Source: an uncultured Acidobacteriota bacterium
GTDB taxonomy: Bacteria > Acidobacteriota > Terriglobia > Terriglobales > Acidobacteriaceae
DNA: 64,000 bases
Assembly: GCA_903832055.1 (NCBI GenBank)
Contig: CAILAC010000010.1
Location: 1 to 64,000, forward strand
Direction of reading: 5' to 3'
A program made the translations under genes and the position numbers. Below are positions 42,680-51,744 of this stretch, one piece after another. Position 1 is the first letter of the stretch; each line of letters opens with the position of its first letter. The notes under the pieces were generated by a model, which was given only the letters and a program-made list of their open reading frames with translations, was not told the origin of the DNA and did no database searches.

Positions 42680-44869
42680 CTAAAATGCATAATGCACTCC
42701 GAGCGTATAGACATTGCCTCTGAAGCTGCGTGGAGCGGTTGGCCCGACAGGTGAACCCTCGCCGTAGCCATAGTAGTTGTAATTCGCCTTCCACATCCAA
42801 TTAGCGGCGATATCCACGGCCACACTGCCGTACGGAGACTGATATTGCGATTGCAATCCGCCTGGGACTTGGCGGAGGTTCATTAAATCAGCATGGCCAT
42901 CTACTGCGCTCATACGATAGCCGCCGCTGAAATGAACACGCTTCTCGGGCACAAACGAGAATCCCAGCGAACCAAATTGTGTAGGAGCGTTGTAATAACC
43001 GGTGCTCTTCAGCGGTGTTCCTGCGTCGATGCACACCTGAGGAGCTACCCCTGCATTTGGCGGTGCCGACGAAGATGTGTAGCACTCGACGGTACTTGAA
43101 AACACGTCGTCATAAGCGTAATTCATATCAATCGACCACTTATCACTCGGCGTGATCGCAGTTCCAAACGAGAAGTCCCGCGCATGCTCCAGATGATTCA
43201 CGGTATCGACATTGTTCCTCGCCTCATGCACGTTGACGCTTCCCGAAATCATGAGCCATTTTTGTGGATTGTAGGTGCTGCGCAATCGGTAGTGCTGCAT
43301 CTGTCGCGGACTTATGCGTGTAAATGAATTATCCGCATACATCGCATCTACATTCAGGTTGACACGCCATTCCGGTTTAGGCCGAAATGTGCCTCCAAAG
43401 ATTCCCCAGTTTTCGTGTATCGGTATTGTATCCCCGGCATCGTTGGTTATAAGGCGCGTGCGATAGCGATAGCCGAGTGACACACGGGCCTGTGGCAGTA
43501 CATCCCAGGCAAGCACGATCGTGTCGGTCCTCGACTTCTGGTTCAGAAAGCGAGCGTCCGTCGCGGGATCAAGCGGCATCTTCGCTCCAGGAGGCGCGAG
43601 CATCGAAGTCCCCGCCGAGTCGACCTCGCTGAAAGTGTTCGTCCCCGGCACATGAAAGTTCCAGTAATCCACTAGGTTGGACGCCGTAAGCTTCGATGAG
43701 ATCTTCCACATCACTGCCAAATCACCGTTGACGTCAGTGCGTCGTACGCGGGCCGACCCATTCGTGTCTGATTCGCGCAGACCCGCACGGGCATTCAGTC
43801 CATTGAAGTACTCGTGGTAGTTATCAAGATTACTTTTGGTATTGCTATACAACAAGCGGCCGTTGATCGCGAGTTTAGGAATCGATGAAGTCTGAAAGCG
43901 CAATTGTTCAACAGGCGAAAGAGTTCCTGTAGGCGCGCTGCGGCTATAGGAAAGCATCCCGCTGCACCGAGGATTGACTGTTCCTTCCTGCACGAAAGGA
44001 GCGGCGCAAGGCGCCTTCCAGACGGACGAAAGGTCAACCCCTAAAGCGACTGGCGTTCCGTCTGAAAGCTTGTAATTGAGCCCCGCTGCTTCATAGCTCG
44101 TCTTGCCATGAAAGTCCACAACAAACTGGTCATAACTGACCGTAGTTTGCGGCAGGGGCTTCCAATCAAGACCAAAGGACCAGTTATTCGTCGTGTTATG
44201 CCAGTTCTGCAATAGAAGAGCATCTAGACCGTAGTGAAGAGTGCTGTAAGAGGGCCCCTCGCTCACGTTGCGCTCATACCCTAAGCGCGCGCTCACCCTC
44301 GACAGCGGGGCCATCGTAAGCTTCAGGTCGGTCATGCGCCGCACTGTGTTGTAAAGATGAGGCGAATCCATCACAGGAGCGAACGGCTGGGATGCCGGCG
44401 GTATCAGCGGATTGGAGAGCAGGTCGTAGTCGAAGTACTGACGGTCGCGGCGAAAACTGCCCCTAAAATCATAGATGCGTCCCTTGGATGCGTTCAGCAA
44501 AGATACGCTGTTCGGGTCGCCACCGTATCCGAATCCATTCGCCGTCAGGCGGTCAAACAGAAATGTATTCGTCGGTTTGACTGAGCGCATATCGAGCGAA
44601 AAATCCAGAACACGCGGTCCTGAATGCTGGTTGACCATGGTGGCATAGACGGCACTGCTGCCTGAATGGTCGGCAATATGACCGCCCATGTCGACCGCCT
44701 GGTGAATCGTATATCCAAAACGGACATTGTCGGTGGGTGTCGGGGGAGTTGTGTCCTGGGCAGCGGCAATGCCATTACCGAACGGCAATGCAAGCGCAAT
44801 GACCATAAGAATCAGATAACCCCGGCGAAATCTTTGCATGAGCTTTGGGAACGAGTATGCGGTGATCAT
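42680..44869 (-). CDS. MtrB/PioB-like outer-membrane beta-barrel
   Basis: A 729-residue outer-membrane protein (signal peptide ending near AAAQD). Repeated amphipathic strands run from about residue 35 to the end, which finishes in YTLGVHYAF with the terminal phenylalanine typical of barrels. It contains no heme motif. MtrB/PioB barrels sheath a periplasmic decaheme cytochrome to carry electrons across the outer membrane; the decaheme gene lies directly upstream. I do not see the N-terminal CxxC of Shewanella MtrB. The start at 44869 (AAGGG nine bases upstream) is preferred over the ATG at 44878. The family call rests on size, barrel pattern and context. Confidence 0.75.
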   Translation of the reverse strand: MITAYSFPKLMQRFRRGYLILMVIALALPFGNGIAAAQDTTPPTPTDNVRFGYTIHQAVDMGGHIADHSGSSAVYATMVNQHSGPRVLDFSLDMRSVKPTNTFLFDRLTANGFGYGGDPNSVSLLNASKGRIYDFRGSFRRDRQYFDYDLLSNPLIPPASQPFAPVMDSPHLYNTVRRMTDLKLTMAPLSRVSARLGYERNVSEGPSYSTLHYGLDALLLQNWHNTTNNWSFGLDWKPLPQTTVSYDQFVVDFHGKTSYEAAGLNYKLSDGTPVALGVDLSSVWKAPCAAPFVQEGTVNPRCSGMLSYSRSAPTGTLSPVEQLRFQTSSIPKLAINGRLLYSNTKSNLDNYHEYFNGLNARAGLRESDTNGSARVRRTDVNGDLAVMWKISSKLTASNLVDYWNFHVPGTNTFSEVDSAGTSMLAPPGAKMPLDPATDARFLNQKSRTDTIVLAWDVLPQARVSLGYRYRTRLITNDAGDTIPIHENWGIFGGTFRPKPEWRVNLNVDAMYADNSFTRISPRQMQHYRLRSTYNPQKWLMISGSVNVHEARNNVDTVNHLEHARDFSFGTAITPSDKWSIDMNYAYDDVFSSTVECYTSSSAPPNAGVAPQVCIDAGTPLKSTGYYNAPTQFGSLGFSFVPEKRVHFSGGYRMSAVDGHADLMNLRQVPGGLQSQYQSPYGSVAVDIAANWMWKANYNYYGYGEGSPVGPTAPRSFRGNVYTLGVHYAF

Positions 44870-44881
44870 GCGGGCCATCCC

Positions 44882-45808
44882 TTATTTGAAGAAGACATTG
44901 CTGGCGTTGGAACCATGAATCTGCACATGGCACGTCGTACATGCCTGGTACTGATTACCCATGTTATGAAATGAAGGCGTACCCGGCGCTGTGAAGTTGG
45001 CCGAAGCTGAATGACACTGCAGGCAAAGCGAATTCACATTGTTGCGCGTCAGCAGCCGCGGGTTCGGCGACCCATGCGCAAAGTGGCATGAGGTGCACCC
45101 CTCTGTTTTGATCGGCGGATGCTCATACACAAACGGACCAGCAGTTTCTGCGTGGCACTTGGTACAAACCGCGTTCTCATCAATGGCAGCCTTGAGGTTC
45201 TTGTCTTCAAACGTTCCATGCGGATCATGACAATCGCTGCACTTCATCAGGCCTTCATTCACCCGATGATGCGAGGGCTGCGCAAACGAGGCCTTGGCAT
45301 CCGTGTGACAGCCGTAACAAAGCTCCGGTTCCGCCACTTTGAGCATGTGCTCTTCGCTCTTTGCGGCATGGGTACTATGACAACTGGTGCAACTCACCCC
45401 AGCAGACCCATGCGTTGACCTCTCAAAGTTGGCATGGTTACCGGCATGGCAGCTCAGGCATCGGCCATCGATTTCCTTTGCCGATTCCTTGCTGAACTGA
45501 AACAGCTTGGTTGCGTCGCCGCCAGACTCCACATGCTCCCGGCCCGGACCATGGCAGCCTTCACAGGTAACGCCCTTGCCTCCATGCTCCAGAGCCAGCT
45601 TGGAATGCGCGTTGGAAGCGAATTTGGTGGCAATCTCAGCGTGGCATGTAGCGCACGTCTCTGCACCGACCAGGTCGGCCGGATTCACTGCCGGCTTATG
45701 GGGTGCGCCGGAGTTTGGCTTGCTTTCGCCAACTGCAACTGTGCCCGCAAAAGCGCCTACAAAAAAGAGTACGGCAAGCATCAAATTACCAACGGAAAAG
45801 CGCCGCAT
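44882..45808 (-). CDS. decaheme c-type cytochrome, MtrA/DmsE-like
   Basis: A 308-residue exported cytochrome (signal peptide about 1-27) with exactly ten CxxCH motifs by count, running from ETCATCH at about residue 55 to QACTTCH near the C-terminus. Number, length and spacing match the MtrA/DmsE/PioA family, which sits inside an outer-membrane barrel as a transmembrane wire. AAGAGG before the ATG at 45808 decides the start; a GTG at 45826 is in frame. It is the first gene of the minus-strand operon and the barrel gene follows within about 12 bases. Confidence 0.92.
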   Translation of the reverse strand: MRRFSVGNLMLAVLFFVGAFAGTVAVGESKPNSGAPHKPAVNPADLVGAETCATCHAEIATKFASNAHSKLALEHGGKGVTCEGCHGPGREHVESGGDATKLFQFSKESAKEIDGRCLSCHAGNHANFERSTHGSAGVSCTSCHSTHAAKSEEHMLKVAEPELCYGCHTDAKASFAQPSHHRVNEGLMKCSDCHDPHGTFEDKNLKAAIDENAVCTKCHAETAGPFVYEHPPIKTEGCTSCHFAHGSPNPRLLTRNNVNSLCLQCHSASANFTAPGTPSFHNMGNQYQACTTCHVQIHGSNASNVFFK

Positions 45809-46233
45809 TTGCAACCTCTTGAACACTCCATTTTTTTGCGAAAACCAGGCTTCACGACGTTCGCAAGCTTGCTGTCTCCGTGCTGTTTGCTAGGTGGATA
45901 CTACCGGACGCAGAGAAAATCAACTGTGTCGGCTATCACCAAGTCAAACCAGGACACTGTGTTTTGCCATTGCTGAATCAACTCATTCCGCAATACGGGG
46001 AGGTAGAAGGAGTATGGCCTGACCAAACGAGACCACGATGAGCAATTTGAACCAACCCCGACTCAGGCAACTATACCCCGCTGGCAAATCCTGTTCCAAC
46101 AATTCATGGAAACCTGTCTAATTCCTAATAATGGAATCCGACAATACCGTACTCGCGGCACAAGCTTTTGGGCATTTTGCAGGGTAAGGGTATCCTTGAA
46201 GCTTGGAAGAGGCATGTCTTCCACCCGCGACCA
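45809..46233. other. divergent intergenic region between the decaheme and truA genes
   Basis: About 420 bases with no convincing gene. It should hold promoters for the minus-strand Mtr-like cluster and for truA. I see no strong palindrome or terminator, and could not place -35/-10 boxes with confidence. truA could start slightly further upstream than 46234. Confidence 0.5.
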
Positions 46234-47037
46234 ATGCAGAACTGGAAACTGACCCTCACCTACGATGGCACCGCGTACCATGGCTGGCAGGTACAGCCGG
46301 GTCTGGTCACCATCCAGGGTGAACTGCAATCCGCTTTGCGTCGCATCGTGGGCCGTAGCCAGGAAGAAGTGCCCCTGCCGCAGGGTTCCGGACGAACTGA
46401 TACTGGAGTTCACGCCCTGGGCCAGGTTGCCAGCTTCGCTCTCTCTGCACCAATTCCGCCTGAAAACCTGAAACGAGCACTCAACCGCACACTCCCGGCG
46501 GCAATTCGTGTTCTGGATGCGCTACCCATCGCGGAGACTTTTCATGCCCGCCACTCAGCAATCGCCAAGACGTACGAATACCGCATCTTTCAGGGTGAGT
46601 CCTGCTCTCCTTTCCTTGCCCGCTATGTTCACGCCTGCCGGTGGAAACTGGACGCGGGTGCGCTACATGAAGCGGCCCAGCAAGTGCTCGGCGAGCAGGA
46701 TTTTGTCAGCCTGGCGGCCACCGATGCGGATCTCGCAACGCGCTCTGAAGACTCCGGCGATGCTCCTGTAAAGTCCACAATAAGAACCATTTACTCCTCG
46801 CAATGGGAAGAGCATCCGGGTGAACTTCTGGTCTATCGCGTGCGCGGCAACGGGTTTCTGCACCATATGGTGCGCAACCTTGTTGGGACCATGCTGGAGA
46901 TTGGCCGGGGTCAGTTCCCTGCCGGTTCCATGGCTCATATCCTTGCTGCCCGCGCCAGATCCGCCGCCGGGCCAACCGCTCCGGCGCGGGGACTCTTTCT
47001 GCATTCAGTCGAATATCCGTCGGAAGCCACGCTGTAA
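46234..47037 (+). CDS. truA: tRNA pseudouridine(38-40) synthase
   Basis: TruA modifies uridines 38-40 in the anticodon arm. The 267-residue protein opens with LTLTYDGTAYHGWQ, has the catalytic aspartate in SGRTDTGVHALGQVA, and FHARHSAIAKTYEYRI and GNGFLHHMVRNLVGT. The ATG at 46234 matches where the family normally starts, although no clear ribosome site precedes it; the frame is open to a TTG at 46168. Confidence 0.94.
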   Translation: MQNWKLTLTYDGTAYHGWQVQPGLVTIQGELQSALRRIVGRSQEEVPLPQGSGRTDTGVHALGQVASFALSAPIPPENLKRALNRTLPAAIRVLDALPIAETFHARHSAIAKTYEYRIFQGESCSPFLARYVHACRWKLDAGALHEAAQQVLGEQDFVSLAATDADLATRSEDSGDAPVKSTIRTIYSSQWEEHPGELLVYRVRGNGFLHHMVRNLVGTMLEIGRGQFPAGSMAHILAARARSAAGPTAPARGLFLHSVEYPSEATL

Positions 47038-47092
47038 GCGGAGCGATCGTATATGGCCAAATCACTTGGCCTGATACGCTTACAGGCAGCCG

Positions 47093-48367
47093 ATGTTCTC
47101 TTCCAAATCCAAATTAGACCGCAGTTCCGCCTTCTCGCGCGTGACTGCTTTGGCCAGTCAGCGACCTTTGCATGAGGCATTTCGCTGGTTGCATCTTCAC
47201 GGGCAGCAAATGATGCGCTGGCAGACCGACCTTGTGACCATTCCCGGCCCTCCGTTTGGCGAGGAGCGGCGTTCCTCTTGGATGGCAGAACGGTTTCGCG
47301 AAGCCGGCCTCAACGCTGTCTGTCTCGATTCGATAGGCAATGTCTATGGAGAACTGGGCGGATCGCCCACTGATTCTGAGGAATTTGCGCCCGTCGTCCT
47401 GCTTTCGGCGCATCTTGATACTGTTTTTCCTGCCGACACTCCGCTCAATCCCATGCTCGATGGGGACCGTCTGGAGGCCCCCGGGGCTTGCGACAATGCT
47501 GCGGGGGTCATCGGTATGCTGGGCTTGGCGCATGCATTGGCGGAATCTAAAATGCCGCTTGGCGCAAAGCTGGTTTTCGTTGGCAACGTCGGCGAAGAAG
47601 GCGAGGGCGATCTGCGCGGGGTTCGGGAGATTTACAAGTCGTCGACTTACGCCGGGCGGATTGCCGCACATATCGTTCTCGATGGGGCAGGAGCAGAGAC
47701 GGCGGTAACACAGGCGCTTGGGAGCCGGCGGTTTCAGGTGACGGTAACTGGGCCGGGTGGGCATAGCTTTACTGACGCAGGCCGTCCTAACCCCATTCTT
47801 GTGTTGAGCTTAGCACTGACCAAGCTGGCTGAGATTTCGCTGGATGCGTGGAATGAGGGTGCGCGAACGACCTTGAATGTCGGGACGATCTCCGGTGGAA
47901 CGTCAGTGAATACGATTCCCGAGAGCGCGACGGCTGCAGTCGATTTCCGATCGACGGATGTGCGTGGACTGGTGCAGCTGGAAGTGGCGCTCCATCGAGC
48001 CGTCGAGGATGCAGTAGACCGGGCGAATGCTGCTTCTGAGGGCGGAAAGGCACCGAAGCCGGTGCGCTATTCAATTGAAACGATTGGGGATAGGCCTGCC
48101 GCGGAACTTCCGCAAGATTCGCCCTTGCTTGATGCCTTGAGGGCAGTAGACCGGCATTTGGGCTTGCGAACAGACCTGCGCCTGGGGTCCACGGACGCAA
48201 ATATTCCGCTTTCTCTGGGGGTTCCCGCAGTCTCTTTGGGGGCTGGCGGAGACGGCGGCGGAGCGCACACACGGGCCGAGTGGTACTCCGGGGTGAACCG
48301 GGAACTGGGTTTGCGGCGGGTTTTGCTGCTGACGCTGGCCATGCTGGAGTGGGCGGGAAGCCGGTAG
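47093..48367 (+). CDS. M20 family metallopeptidase
   Basis: A 424-residue zinc peptidase of the M20/M28-like di-zinc group (PepT/ArgE/DapE type). Ligands and catalytic residues are visible in SAHLDTVFP, GACDNAAGV, GEEGEGD, LDGAG and the C-terminal AHTRAEWY. The dimerisation/lid domain is about 210-330 (GPGGHSFTDAGRPNP). No signal peptide is seen, so it acts in the cytosol, probably on peptides. It lies 55 bases after truA. Confidence 0.9.
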   Translation: MFSSKSKLDRSSAFSRVTALASQRPLHEAFRWLHLHGQQMMRWQTDLVTIPGPPFGEERRSSWMAERFREAGLNAVCLDSIGNVYGELGGSPTDSEEFAPVVLLSAHLDTVFPADTPLNPMLDGDRLEAPGACDNAAGVIGMLGLAHALAESKMPLGAKLVFVGNVGEEGEGDLRGVREIYKSSTYAGRIAAHIVLDGAGAETAVTQALGSRRFQVTVTGPGGHSFTDAGRPNPILVLSLALTKLAEISLDAWNEGARTTLNVGTISGGTSVNTIPESATAAVDFRSTDVRGLVQLEVALHRAVEDAVDRANAASEGGKAPKPVRYSIETIGDRPAAELPQDSPLLDALRAVDRHLGLRTDLRLGSTDANIPLSLGVPAVSLGAGGDGGGAHTRAEWYSGVNRELGLRRVLLLTLAMLEWAGSR

Positions 48368-48493
48368 CAGTTCCATTTGCAGCCCGCTCAATTGGCAATC
48401 CATGACAGACAATGCGCAATCCTGCGGTCTATGCAGCGCGATCGGCGGCTCAGACCAGCCCGGCGGATTCACTCCCCCGGATTCTTCAGCGCC

Positions 48494-49432
48494 TTAACCG
48501 CGCATCTTCGGGTTCACGAGGCGATAAGCGAGGTCTGTGAGCAGGTTCACCAGAACGTAGGTGAGGCCGATGGCGAGCAGACTGCCCTGGACGAGGGCGT
48601 AATCGCGGCTGGAGATGGCGGAGACGACAAGACGCCCCAGGCCCGGCCAACTGAAAATCGTTTCAGTCACAATGGCCCCGGCAAGCAGCGCGCCAAACTG
48701 CAGGCCTACGACCGTGACGATGGGCACGAGTGCGTTGGGCAGCGCGTGGCGGTATACGACGGCGGTTTCAGATAAACCCTTGGCGCGAGCGGTGCGGATG
48801 TAGTCCTGGTTGAGTTCTTCGAGCATTGCGGTGCGGACCATGCGGGTGAGGATGGCGGCAAGCGAAACTCCCATGGCCATCGCTGGCAGGACCAGATAAC
48901 GCCAGCCTCCGGGGGCAAACAATCCTCCTGGGCCGGCACCTGAGACAGGCAGCCAGCCGAGACCAATCGAAAACATCAGCACGAGAATCGGTGCCAGCGC
49001 AAACGATGGGATGGAGAGGCCGAGGAGGCTGACCAGACCAATGGTGTGGTCTTGCCAGCGGCTGCGTTTGACAGCGGCCAAGACCCCGGCCGGAACAGAG
49101 AGCGCGAGGCCAATCAACAGGGCGGCCAGCGTGAGCTGGATAGTGTAGGGGTAGCGGGTCGAGATGAGGTGGACGACCGAATCGTTGAGGCGGATGGAGC
49201 GGCCGAGGTCGCCGTGGAGCACGTCGCGCCAATAGTGGAGATACTGGATGTGCAGGGGCTGGTCGAGGCCGATATCGTGGCGCAACTTGTCGAGGTCGGC
49301 GGCGGTGGCACCCTCACCGAGCATCTGCTGGATGGGGTCACCGGGGACGAGGTGGATGAGGAAGAAGACGAGCGAAACCACGACCCAGACGACGGGGAGA
49401 GTGAGAGCTACGCGGGTGAGGATGGATTTCAT
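48494..49432 (-). CDS. OppB/DppB-type ABC transporter permease
   Basis: A 312-residue inner-membrane permease of peptide/nickel importers. It starts with the family's membrane helix and VSLVFFLIHLVPGDP, and carries the EAA-like loop DYIRTARAKGLSETAVVYRHALPNA. Six helices are predicted. No binding protein, second permease or ATPase is adjacent, so it is an orphan gene here and must work with subunits encoded elsewhere. Confidence 0.9.
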   Translation of the reverse strand: MKSILTRVALTLPVVWVVVSLVFFLIHLVPGDPIQQMLGEGATAADLDKLRHDIGLDQPLHIQYLHYWRDVLHGDLGRSIRLNDSVVHLISTRYPYTIQLTLAALLIGLALSVPAGVLAAVKRSRWQDHTIGLVSLLGLSIPSFALAPILVLMFSIGLGWLPVSGAGPGGLFAPGGWRYLVLPAMAMGVSLAAILTRMVRTAMLEELNQDYIRTARAKGLSETAVVYRHALPNALVPIVTVVGLQFGALLAGAIVTETIFSWPGLGRLVVSAISSRDYALVQGSLLAIGLTYVLVNLLTDLAYRLVNPKMRG

Positions 49433-49528
49433 GGGTCTTTACAACGATAAAGCCTCAGCACGGCGTGAGTGGCAGCTAATGACTAACGAGGATATTCGGC
49501 GCATACTGTTTGCGTTGGAGGCGGGACT

Positions 49529-49837
49529 GTGGACAAGACTCCTGTAACTCTGGGCTTGATGCTGCGCAAGCCGAGTGCGTTTTTGCCGGTGGCAATGTCG
49601 CTGGCCGGATTGGCGCTGCTGCTGGGGCATCTGGCGATTTACGGTGTGGCGCGTGAGGCGGATGAAGGCGCCGCCGCGCATCTTTGGCAACTGCTGATGG
49701 CTGGGCAGATTCCAGTGCTGGCATTTTTTGCGGTGAAGTGGCTGCCGAAAGCTCCCCGACAGTCACTGGCGGTACTGGCGATGCAGGCTGGTGCCGCGCT
49801 GGTGGCGGCCGCTCCGGTCATTTACTTCAATTTGTGA
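49529..49837 (+). CDS. small membrane protein of unknown function
   Basis: A 102-residue protein with a GTG start and three hydrophobic segments (about 18-40, 50-66 and 78-98). I do not recognise a family. It is divergent from the OppB-type permease gene by 96 bases. The 49838-50045 gap after it shows no gene. Confidence 0.6.
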   Translation: MDKTPVTLGLMLRKPSAFLPVAMSLAGLALLLGHLAIYGVAREADEGAAAHLWQLLMAGQIPVLAFFAVKWLPKAPRQSLAVLAMQAGAALVAAAPVIYFNL

Positions 49838-50045
49838 TTGCAGTGGCGAGGTCGGCTTGCTCCTGATAGGCTGGCGAAGTTCACCGTGCTTGGGTTCTAG
49901 GGCCGTTGCCGCCGAAATGGATTCACATTCCGGGAACTTTCAGGCATTTACGAACTTTTGTGCCATTGCGAAAGCAATCTCCGGTATAGATCATTGTGGC
50001 AGGATTTACACCGAGAACGAAAACATGAGGGGTTGACTTAAACTC

Positions 50046-51635
50046 GTGCTGTTCAACTCTTATCTGTTTCTTTTTGCCTTTTTGCCAGTGGCTCTTGTGG
50101 GCTATGAGTTGGTGAGCAAGGTAAATCGAAAAGCAGTTGTCGTCTGGCTTGGACTCTGCTCACTGGCGTTTTATGCCTGGTGGCAGCCATCACTTCTGCT
50201 CATTTTAGTTGGGTCGATCACGCTGAATTACCTGGCCGCTGAGCTGATTGTCAGATACGGAGCAAACCGGGCAGTGGCGCGGCGATGGCTGTATGTGGCG
50301 ATCGCGTGCAACCTGCTGTTACTGGGATATTACAAGTATCTTGTTCCCTCGCTGAATGCAGTCAGCCAGATGGCAGGCCTGCACCAGCATTGGGGAGATA
50401 TTGTCCTTCCGCTAGGAATTTCATTCTTTACCCTGACGCAAGTGGCTTTTCTGATTGACTTGTACAAGGGCAGTGCAGAGCAACAGGGCCTTTCGAGCTA
50501 TGTCCTGTTTGTCACCTTTTTCCCCCACCTGATCGCCGGGCCGATTCTGCACCACCGCGAGATGATGCCGCAGTTTCAAAAGGAGCGGTTTGGCGTCAAC
50601 CAGGAAGATTTTGCCGTTGGCTTGACCTGGTTTGTGATGGGACTAGGCAAGAAGGTGCTGATCGCCGATACGCTGGCGATGACGGCGAATCCCATCTTTC
50701 AGGCGTCTACGCGCTTGCCGATCGGCATGGCGTGGCTGGGTGCGCTGGCGTTTACATTGCAGCTTTATTTTGATTTTTCAGGATACTCCGACATGGCACT
50801 TGGGCTGGCGCGGATGTTTTCGATTGATTTGCCCCTGAATTTCAATTCGCCATCCAAGGCAGCCAGCATGATTGAAGTTTGGCAGCGATGGCACATGACG
50901 CTCGGCCACTACATCTTTACGTATGTCTACAGTCCCGTGCAGAAAAGAGTGCTGCACCGCCGATATCAGCGGCTCGGCTGGGCGATGGCCAGACAGGAGA
51001 GAACCAAGCCGGTGGTATTTCTGTCGGTCGTGGCGCTACCGCTGATGTTCACGATGTTTCTCGCGGGAGTGTGGCATGGCGCGGGACTGCACTTTATGAT
51101 TTTTGGACTGCTGCATGGCTTTTATCTTTCGGTGAACCATGGGTGGCGGCAGTTTCGAAGAACCACGACCCCAGGTGCGGCGGCGGTTGACCGGTTCTTG
51201 CGGTTATTGCGTCCGGGGGTGCGTCATGTCGCTGCAATTGGGGTGACCTTTCTGTGCAACGTCGTTTCGCTGGTATTTTTCAGGTCAGACAGTTTGATGA
51301 GGGCGCTGGAGATGCTGGGTGCCATGGTTGGACTGAACGGAACTGCGCCGCACGGTGCGTTCTTGAACGCAGGCGCCATCGGGGTTCCAGTTGTTGCCGA
51401 TGCCGTGAAGCAGGTCCTGGCGGGGTTATTCATCGTGTGGGCGCTACCGAATACGCAGCAGATTTTGACGCGGTTTCGTCCGTCACTTGAGCGTGGGGCC
51501 TGGAATCAGAGCGACGTGCCGACAATTTTCCGCTGGGCTCCGACGACGGCCTGGGCTATTGGCGTTGGCGGACTTCTCTTTGTGTGTCTGGTATACCTGA
51601 GGGCTCTTTCAACGTTTTTGTATTTCCAGTTCTAG
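50046..51635 (+). CDS. MBOAT family O-acyltransferase (AlgI-like)
   Basis: A 529-residue integral membrane acyltransferase with about ten helices. The MBOAT signature is complete: FDFSGYSDMALG, FWQRWH-like VWQRWHMTLG and the catalytic histidine in GVWHGAGLHFMIFG. AlgI-type proteins move acetyl groups from the cytoplasm to periplasmic polysaccharide acetylation enzymes. The GTG at 50046 starts the protein. The gene 3' of it (SGNH-like, below) fits the usual AlgI plus AlgJ/X pairing, so exopolysaccharide O-acetylation is likely. Confidence 0.9.
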   Translation: MLFNSYLFLFAFLPVALVGYELVSKVNRKAVVVWLGLCSLAFYAWWQPSLLLILVGSITLNYLAAELIVRYGANRAVARRWLYVAIACNLLLLGYYKYLVPSLNAVSQMAGLHQHWGDIVLPLGISFFTLTQVAFLIDLYKGSAEQQGLSSYVLFVTFFPHLIAGPILHHREMMPQFQKERFGVNQEDFAVGLTWFVMGLGKKVLIADTLAMTANPIFQASTRLPIGMAWLGALAFTLQLYFDFSGYSDMALGLARMFSIDLPLNFNSPSKAASMIEVWQRWHMTLGHYIFTYVYSPVQKRVLHRRYQRLGWAMARQERTKPVVFLSVVALPLMFTMFLAGVWHGAGLHFMIFGLLHGFYLSVNHGWRQFRRTTTPGAAAVDRFLRLLRPGVRHVAAIGVTFLCNVVSLVFFRSDSLMRALEMLGAMVGLNGTAPHGAFLNAGAIGVPVVADAVKQVLAGLFIVWALPNTQQILTRFRPSLERGAWNQSDVPTIFRWAPTTAWAIGVGGLLFVCLVYLRALSTFLYFQF

Positions 51636-51700
51636 GCGGGTAGGAAGAAATGCAGTCGAGTGGGCACAACTCGCGAGAATTGACGCCGCAGCAGGATGCT

Positions 51701-51707
51701 GGGGGGG
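51701..51707 (+). repeat. G7 homopolymer tract causing a frame break
   Basis: Seven G at 51701-51707. An ATG at 51650 with AGGAAGAA upstream opens a frame (MQSSGHNSRELTPQQDAGG) that soon hits TGA. If the tract were eight G long, that frame would run into the acyltransferase partner gene without a stop (GWVPPDFRGYLLTMLALL). This is either a sequence error, a recent mutation or a slipped-strand switch. Confidence 0.6.
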
Positions 51708-51744
51708 CTGGGTACCGCCGGACTTTCGCGGCTACCTGCTGACG

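Noticed and set aside
42299-45808. Nitrite or tetrathionate reductase locus
   Set aside because: No catalytic reductase subunit (NrfA, Otr, molybdoenzyme) is present; the decaheme plus barrel fits an electron conduit.
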